This document shows, piece after piece, positions 50,101 through 59,100 of a stretch of 64,000 nucleotides of DNA. The stretch covers positions 61,527,027-61,591,026 of the forward strand of contig CM056378.1 of NCBI GenBank assembly GCA_029718625.1. Direction: 5' to 3'. Position numbers and translations under genes: made by a program. Under the pieces are notes generated by a model that was given only the letters and a program-made list of their open reading frames with translations, searched no databases and was not told the DNA's origin. Source of the DNA: Synaphobranchus kaupii (lineage: Eukaryota > Chordata > Actinopteri > Anguilliformes > Synaphobranchidae). How positions within the stretch are numbered: the stretch's first letter is position 1; the number at the start of each line of letters is the position of its first letter.

Positions 50101-53100
50101 TAAACTTATGGCTTCAGTGACGACCACCATGTCTGACCAGGGACCCATCAATCCATCATTTAACAGACAGCTCAAGACCACGAGGGAAGAACTGCTGCCT
50201 GTAGCAATGGAGAACTGGGACAATCTTAGCAATGACATCAAAGCACAGATAGGCTCCATGTCCCATTTCTTTTGCAAAATGCACCTCATTGTCAACCTTG
50301 AGGAGGAGGCTAAGAAAGCCCTGAAGACTTTTGAACAAGTCATCATTCAAGATGGAACCAACAAGCACAGCTTCAACACCAATGAACCTGGGGCAGCACG
50401 TCTTGTTCGAACAGCCTGCAAGGCATTCACCATCCGTGGATCCAATGATTCCCCACCTGCTAGAAGCTCATCTGGAGAACCTTGGCTTGAAGAACAAGAT
50501 GGTGACGTTCTGTGTGACAGAGTTAACATCCTCTGTTACAATGCTGCTGCTGTCTACTATCACAGACACCACATCACAGATCTAATCCAATCACTTCCCA
50601 ACCCAAACCAACTGTTGAGAGCTGTTGTTGTTGATGCCCAAGAAAAGGCATACCTGGCTGGAGTGAGGGCACTGGGCATCATTGACAAGACAGTGACTGG
50701 ACCCTTCTGACGACTCCTCAGCAAGAGTGAAAATAACATCCTGAGCCTCAATGATCACCTGCTGAGTATGAAGACCCAGTTTGAAAGATGGAGCAAAGAT
50801 GCCAGCACGCTCCTTGAAGGCGAACCACTTTTCAGTGAGGATGTCGTAGACCAGCACAAGGACATCTTGTTTGAAGAGCTCTTCAGGGACAGCAGTGACG
50901 AGGATTTCCAGGTGATGACTCAGGAAGCCCTGGAGCTGATTATGTCATCAATGCTGATCCTCCTGGAAAGGCAGGCTGCGGACCAACTGCCAGGTGGCAA
51001 ATATTGGGATCCATCAGAGGAAGTGAAGGCACAGGCTTCCAATGTCCCAACAACAAATGTTGTCGGAGAGCAGGACTTTGCAGTGCTGGACATGCTGGTG
51101 AGACAGAAGCCATCTGCCCGGACATTGTCACATGAGGCAATCATAATGTGGCTTCACAATGGGACCGTGAGGTGGCTTGACAGCATGTCTCCTGCAGAAA
51201 AGGAGGAGAAGATGGCTCAGGCAAGACGATCGTCTGTGGACATCTTGCAACACTACCAGGCAAGAAGAGAAGCCATTAAAAGACACAGAAGGGACAGTCT
51301 CTTGAAGAAACGAGCAGAAAAAGGAAAAGGAGAGACGAGAGAAGAACAAAAAAGTTGACCTCACAAACAAGGTGTCAAAACTGGGTGGGGTGTGGCGTTC
51401 AGCCACAGAAGTGGATGACCATCTTGCTCACCAACATGGTGAGAAAGACAAGATGCTGGCCATTGTGACACAGTTACAGTTCCACAAAACTGTATTGAAA
51501 GCTGACGGGAGCAAAGAGCTATTCCAGCAATCGGTCACAAGAAATGGCAAAAGTCACACCTACAGCTGCACTTAAGACAAAAGACAGCTGTGACTTAAGA
51601 CAAAACTTGCTGGAAGTACTGCGGATCAACCAGGTTGAAACTGAAGAGGAAGAGGAGGCAGAGGAGACCAGACTAGAACTGCAGCCTGCACTGACCTACC
51701 GCAGTGAGGACGACACAAATGCAAGGCTTGTGGAAGAGAAGCGAAAACTTGTGGAGAAGTTGACCGCTGCCAGAAAAAAGAGGGAAAGAAAAACACAGAA
51801 AGAACAACTCAGTGCTTACCTGGAACACCCAGAACAATTGGTTGGACAGAGAGTACAGCATAACTGCTGTGAAGAAGGGGATCCAACTCCAGTCTGGTAT
51901 GCTGGTACTGTGCTTCAGATTACACAGAAGAAACCAAATGCCGTCAACACAGTGTTCAAGATCAAGTACGATGTTGGGGATGTTTGGGAGTTCCCTCTTT
52001 TAAGGGATCTACATATTGGCGACCTTAAGATAGTGGAGGTTTGAGATTAATCTCCATTCTGCATCTCTCATGAAAATGAAATGACAAAAAAAGTATCTTT
52101 TTATTGATTACATTTATGAATCAGGCTAAATTATTCAGTAGTTTATCGTTAAATAATAAATTATTAACTTTAACTTAAACTGTTATGCTTTTGACTTATT
52201 ATTCATCCTGGTCTCACCATGTAATTGAGAGTGGAGTTTTACAATTTACTTTTACATTTTAAAGTTAAATGCTCTTTAAAGTTTGAGTGGTTGTAGAACA
52301 GGAACAAATCCAAAGACGGCAAAGGTTACCATTCAAGTGGATGTGATTTTGTGAGTGGTTCTAAAAACTATAGTTTAAAAATATAAAAAAAGAAAACATT
52401 GTCATTAAGCAATCCAGAATAGTTATTTTCCACATTATATAAATTAGTCTGGTGTGTCTAACTTAAAAGGTGTAAGAGAAGAAGTGTTTACATTTTTTCC
52501 CATTCAAGTGAATGGAACATAGCAACATTCTATAATAGATTTGCAGCATTCTATAATAAATTTGCATTTCATTATTTGCATAATCTATAAATTACTTTAT
52601 CAGTGAATAACAATGAAATGTAACATACCTACTAAAAATGTTTGTTAATAGAACATTCATATTTTAAAATATAGGATTTACTTGTCTTAAAGTGTCTGTT
52701 TGTTTGTACACAATATGCTAATGATTTACTAATTAGCATATTGTGTACTAATTAGCATATTTTATAAGTTAATAGCAATATTTTAGAAATATGCTTCCTA
52801 ATATATGATTGCTAAAAAGTTTGTGTTAATAGAACATTCACATTTTAATATATTGAGTGTATTTGTCTTAGTGTTGTCGGGTAAGTGAGGACTAGGTAAA
52901 ATGTGTATTTTCTGAATCCAGCGGTTCCAACAGTCAATACCCTTGTTAAAACGTTCGGCACTCTGAATACTGAACACAAGCGATATTGCGTGCTAGAACC
53001 CCTCACTTAACCTACATTCAAAATAAGTTTTACGTGATTTCATTTAATAATTATTATTAAAAATTACAATCATCAATTAAATCGCCGAATTCTTTGATAG

Positions 53101-56100
53101 GTAAGTCGAACAGTAACCTGGTGGATCAATCAACAAGCCAAAACAAGGTCTAAATCAGGTCTTGAGATTAAAGAAATTTTATTAAGCGAAAACAGTCAAT
53201 TGGAATAATGAATTGAAATCATACATTCACTAAGGAATGTAGGCTGACTACTTATAATTCACAAAAGTGAAGGCATTAAACCAGACATTAATTAGGAAAT
53301 ACCAGTAAAAAGAGAGATAAGCCAAAAATTGACAAATTATTTACCCTCCAGCTGAACAGGAACGAAAGGAAATGCACGAGGAACCAAAAAGAATGACTTC
53401 TTCACCAACAAACTACAAACTGACTAACTTCTTTTTCTGCGGTACACTCATAAAATACCTCCACAGGAAGACCATCCCTGTCCTGATTGGGTTAAGGTAT
53501 GGGGGGAGGGGGGGGAGAGGGGTCATTTATGACAAAGACTGGCTTATCTTTGATGTTGGGGGGTGAGAGTGAGAGAGTGACAGAGATAGAGAGAAGGGGG
53601 GAAATATTAGATATCCTACAGTGTTTATTTGCGCAAAAATCAACAACTAATTTGCATATTACGTACTCATTTGCATAATTAAAATAATATTTATTTATAA
53701 AACATTTTGTCTACTTACATTGTACAATCTCTGAAAATGTAATATTGATAGGACATTCCTAATTTGTGCAATTGTCTTCCTATTACCGAAATATATGGTC
53801 TGTTTGCGCATTATATGCTAATTAGTTCCTAATTAGCATAGTATGTGCTAATTTGCATATTTTATAAGTAATTTTATGTTAAACGCAATATCATTGAAAT
53901 ATTCTTCCTGTAATATATCATTGCTAGAATGTTTGTGTTAATAGAACATTCACATTTTAATATATCTTGAGTCTATTTGTTTTAAAGTGTTTATTTGCAC
54001 ATAAATCAACAACTAATTTGCATATTACGTACTCATTTGCATATATAAACAATATTTATTTATATAAAACATTTTGTCTTCTTATATTGTATAATCTCTG
54101 AAAATGTCATGTTGATAGGACATTCCTATCTTGAGATATTTAAATGTATGTATCTCAATCGGAGCCAATTTATGTCATTTTAGTGCCCATTTGGTGCCTT
54201 CCGAATATAGGGATTAACATTGAATGGTCCGCGACCTTTTGACCTCCTATTTCTAAACTTTGATTTCTGATATCTCAGGATTGGTAGGTCCTAAAGACAT
54301 GAAACAAAGTGCATTGTGTTTATGAGACCCTGGTGTATCGTGGTGTATATAAATAAGCTATGGGAAAATGTTTTATTTTACCCCCCTAACACCCTACCTT
54401 TAAGCTGCAATCCTTTAAGAGATCGGATTTATAAACCGCCAATTCCCCAAACATATCTGATTCATGGTTAGGCACTTTAAAAAAAAAAAAAAAAAAGAAG
54501 AAAAAAAAAGCCTCCGAATGTGGCTCTAGTCTACGCTACTCTGCAGATAATGTAGCTCACTGCAAACACTTTTAATTATAATAATAATAAGAAGAAGAAC
54601 AATAATAATCTCTGGTACTGGTATGTACTTTCTTAGTAGTACCTATTGTTTTCTTTCTGGCTAAGATTCCTGGGAAATATGCGTTGTCCAATTAAGCTTG
54701 TTTGCCAACTTACTGTTGCCAGAGAAACGTCATCTGCTTCTAGTCAGGAAGCAGATACAAGCTAGGCTACTACGAAGCGAAATCAACATGCCTTATAGCC
54801 TACATTCATTGCACTACAGAAAACTAAACTAAACCTAGCTGTCCAGTACCAAAACATTTCCCGCAGGTAACGTTCTACACTACCGTAAAAAAAACTGCGC
54901 TCTGCTGTGCATATGAACTCGCTCGCTTGCTAGCTCGTAGCCCACACATGGAAGGTTGGAGTTACGCATCCGGCAATCCAGTGTCGAATAGCCTAACGTT
55001 AAATGTATTTCATTTTCTATAGAATACTAATAGCCCTATTTTAAAAATGTATTTCCATATTTTACTGATGCAAACTATTTAGGCTGTACTAGCTATTTAG
55101 GCTGTATGTCTTTCAGCTAGAATGTGTTTGCGTCTAGCCCACTGTGCATGCATGTCTCCATATAGACTTGGTTCATTATTTTACATGCTTCTTCATGATC
55201 CATAGCTCAGGCGGTGCTGTTCATTGTATTTCATTACACATTAAATCAGGGATGTCAACTCTTACGCATTGACTGTGAGATTCACGCATTTGACCCTTCT
55301 CTCACGGTCTCACGCTAAAGCAAAATATCTCACGCATTTTCACGGAACAGCAACAATTCTCATGCAATTTCACTGCATTTTTTTTCATAGCAAAAATAGT
55401 TAAACTTCCCATGTCCCGAACCGCCGTTCGATAGCCGTTTTCCAAACCAACTGACCACCTTCATCGCCGGCCAATCACTGATCATTGGCGATGAAAGGGT
55501 GAGAGGGTGAAGCACAATGCATCGCGCAGTTTGGAAAACAGACTCGAACCGAGTTGTCTTGAGCGCAAATGTCGACTAAGTAAACGAAAATGCACTTAAA
55601 GTAAATCACGAATAAGTGATCAAATATGTTTGCACTATTAACTGTTAGCGTATTCATTGCAGCAATAACAATATGAATGCTTTGTTAACCTAAGAATTAG
55701 TTAAAGTAGGCGACATCAGACTAATGTAATCTTGTTAGCTGTTACTAAGACTAGCCCATAGTTAGTTAGCTAACGTTAGATAACATTAGCTAGCTAGCTA
55801 AAAAGGAGACAAATTAAAATGAGAGGTGGATCATTCCTTGTAAAACACACAGGATTTTGACACCCAGATTTCAGATTGTTACAAAATACTTTCTATAGTT
55901 ATAAATAGATAAGGTTAGTAGACATTTGTAGGAATTTAATTGAATAAATTGAGAAATTAAGCTAATTGATTGGACCCAGACTGGACCTTTACTGTTGTAG
56001 GATTCATATAATATTCTGTAAATATAGTACTACCAATCATCCAATTTGTACCAAATTGCTCCTTGTAGCCTAATTATGACTAAGACATGAGGATTCCAAA

Positions 56101-59100
56101 TAAATGGTCAAAATAAAGCCATGGACTAAGTGAATATGGTGATGGTTATTTTCCCCTGTCCAAATTAATGAATCATTGAAGTTGTTCATTTTATATTCAA
56201 TTAGGCCCTATATAATGTTCCCCAGCATCTATAATAAGGAGCACTAGTGGTGTAATGTGAAGTGTCTTTTGAAAAGCGCTATAGTCTGTAGCTGAATAAT
56301 TTGTAATACTGAACTATATCAGACTAAATAAATTGTATGAATTTGAAACTAGAATTGAGTGTTTCATTCGTGAGGCAGTGATTGGTCAGGTGGGGTGAGT
56401 TGGGTCGGGTCGAGTTGGGTCACCGAAAGTCTTCTCACTCTCAAAGTTGACATCCCTGTTAAATACTGCTCATCTACAAACTCTTTTAATGTAATTGTGT
56501 GCTGTCTGTAATAGGATAACTGTTCTCATTCTTGTCAATAGAGGGCGTTATGGTTACGCGAATGTCTGCATGCATTTCTTTGGAATGCATGTCTCTCCAT
56601 GTTTATCTTCATGCATTATTCATCATTAGTTAGCTATAAAAAAGAAGTGATATCAGATCAAAAACAATAAATAATTTAGGAAAGTTTGGATAGCATTACT
56701 TTGGAATAGAGCTAGTTTATTTAGTGTGAGCTACGATAGGCAATATTGTTAGTTGTAACTTGGCCACATTTTGATATCAATACTTTTAAAGGCAGGCCTA
56801 GTTTTTGCAAGTTGGAATTAAGGATTTATAGACAGCGCTATGTAGGCTATGCGTGAGTAACTTGGCTTTTTTTTTTTTATGTCGTAGACGTTTTTGATCT
56901 GATATATATATATATATATATATACGTATATACAGTACCAGTCAAAAGTTTGGACACACCTACTCATAGGTTTTTTTTCCGTTATTTTTACTGTTTTCCA
57001 CATTTTGGAATAGTAAAGACATCAAAACTATGAGATAACACAAATTAAATTATGCAAAAACCAAAAAAGGGTTAAACAAATAAAAAAAGTCTTATATTTT
57101 AGATTCTTTAAAGTAGCCACCCTTTGCCTTGATAACGGCTTTGCACATTCTTGCCATTCTCTCAAACAACTTCTGTGGTAAACAGGTATTCCACAGGTAA
57201 ACAGGTGATGCCATCATGACTGTATAAAAGGATATCAAAAGACTCCTGATATCTTATTTACAGGTACTCTTAGAAGCGATACTATAACCTCTGCATTTGA
57301 ATGGATCTCTATGGGAATTGGGGGGTGGGACTAGATTTAGCTTTAAATTACACTGGAACAGTGTGGAACACATGGTTGGCTAAATGGCTCTAAGTCATCA
57401 AGGGTCTGACGTATCAAACAAGCCTTAAACCATCACTCTGCTGCCGGAAATACAGTAGATATGGATGGATAACTTGAAGGGTTTCTTCTCCTGACTTATT
57501 TTTCCATAGAGTTCAATAGGAAAATTTGTCAGGAGAAACAACCCTTCAAGTGATCCATCCATATCTACTGCATATCTGGCAGCAGAGTGATGGTTTGAGG
57601 CTATTTTTTTGAACACCACTGTATATTTATTCTGTAGCTCGAAGTTGTTGGTTCATTTTCCATTTGGTTAACTTCATGCACGTTACCAGCTTTTGCTGCC
57701 ATGCTGCAGACCCTTGATGACTTAGAGCCATTTAGCCAACCATGTGTTCTACACTGTTCCAGTGTAATTTAAAGCTAAATCTAGTCACACCCCCCCAATT
57801 CCCATAGAGATCCATTCAAATGCAGAGGTTATAGTATTGCTTCTAAGAGTACCTGGAAATAAGATATCAGGAGTCTTTTGATATCCTTTTATACAGTCAT
57901 GATGGCATCTGTGCTGACCTATATTCGCTGTGGAAGTACGGCGGCAGAGCACTGGTTGACTACAACAACAAAGAAGAGCAACAAGTTGCAATGGCCACGT
58001 TCGCTCCGCCGCCGTACTTCCACAGAGAATATAGGTCAGCACAAAGTAAAGGATTCAACGATAGTTTGACTTCAAAAATGATGGTATAAACACTCAAAAT
58101 AACCCAGATAGACTGTCGTCGTATTTTATTTGCTTTGGGTGCACTGTGGAGTGTAAGTGCGTTTGGTAGTGGATGCTACCGGTTACCTTAGAGTTGCGCT
58201 AGCATTAGCAACGTGTGTATGTCCAAAAGAAGGGACAGCATGGAATTAGCTGAAAATGGTTTCCATCAATCAACTACATCATGGGTAAGTCGTAATTGAG
58301 ACATTATGTCCAAAATTCCGAACTATTCCTTTAAGATTGTTACGACCCCGGCTCAAAGGGCAGCAACTACTGTTACCAACCTTCCCGAATTGAGAACAAT
58401 ACCAAAGTCTTCACTTGAGACGATACCAAAGTCTCTACGAAACGAAACCCTGGTCAATTTGTCTCCAATGTCCTATGCCTCCGGATCTTCTCTCCATTGT
58501 CGCGAGTCTCCATATTTACACATACTTCCGGTATCGCACAAGCACATCAGACAAGAGTACTCCACAAAACAGCTTACACAACGGACACACTACAACTTCG
58601 CAAAGTAGCCATAAACTAACGAGCAGCTTACTACTGAAATGTTCCATCTGGAAACACCGCGGCATACAAAAGACGAGAATATCCTCTCACAAAGCAAAGT
58701 TAAAACCGGCTTCCAAATGGGGAATCACGCAGAAATGAACAAATGCGCACCCCTACAGCACGGCAACAACCACGACAAACATTAAAGTAAGCACTGCATA
58801 CTACCTGAATAAACACAACAATGCTACTTTAAAATGCATTTCAGCATGGCAGAAAAAGCTGGTAACGTGCATGAAGTTAACCAAATGGAAAATGAACCAA
58901 CAACCTCGAGCTACAGAATAAATATACAGTGGTGTTCAAAAAAAATAGCCTCAAACCATCACTCTGCTGCCAGATATGCAGTAGATATGGATGGATCACT
59001 TGAAGGGTTGTTTCTCCTGACAAATTTTCCTATTGAACTCTATGGAAAAATAAGTCAGGAGAAGAAACCATTCAAGTTATCCATCCATATCTACTGTATT

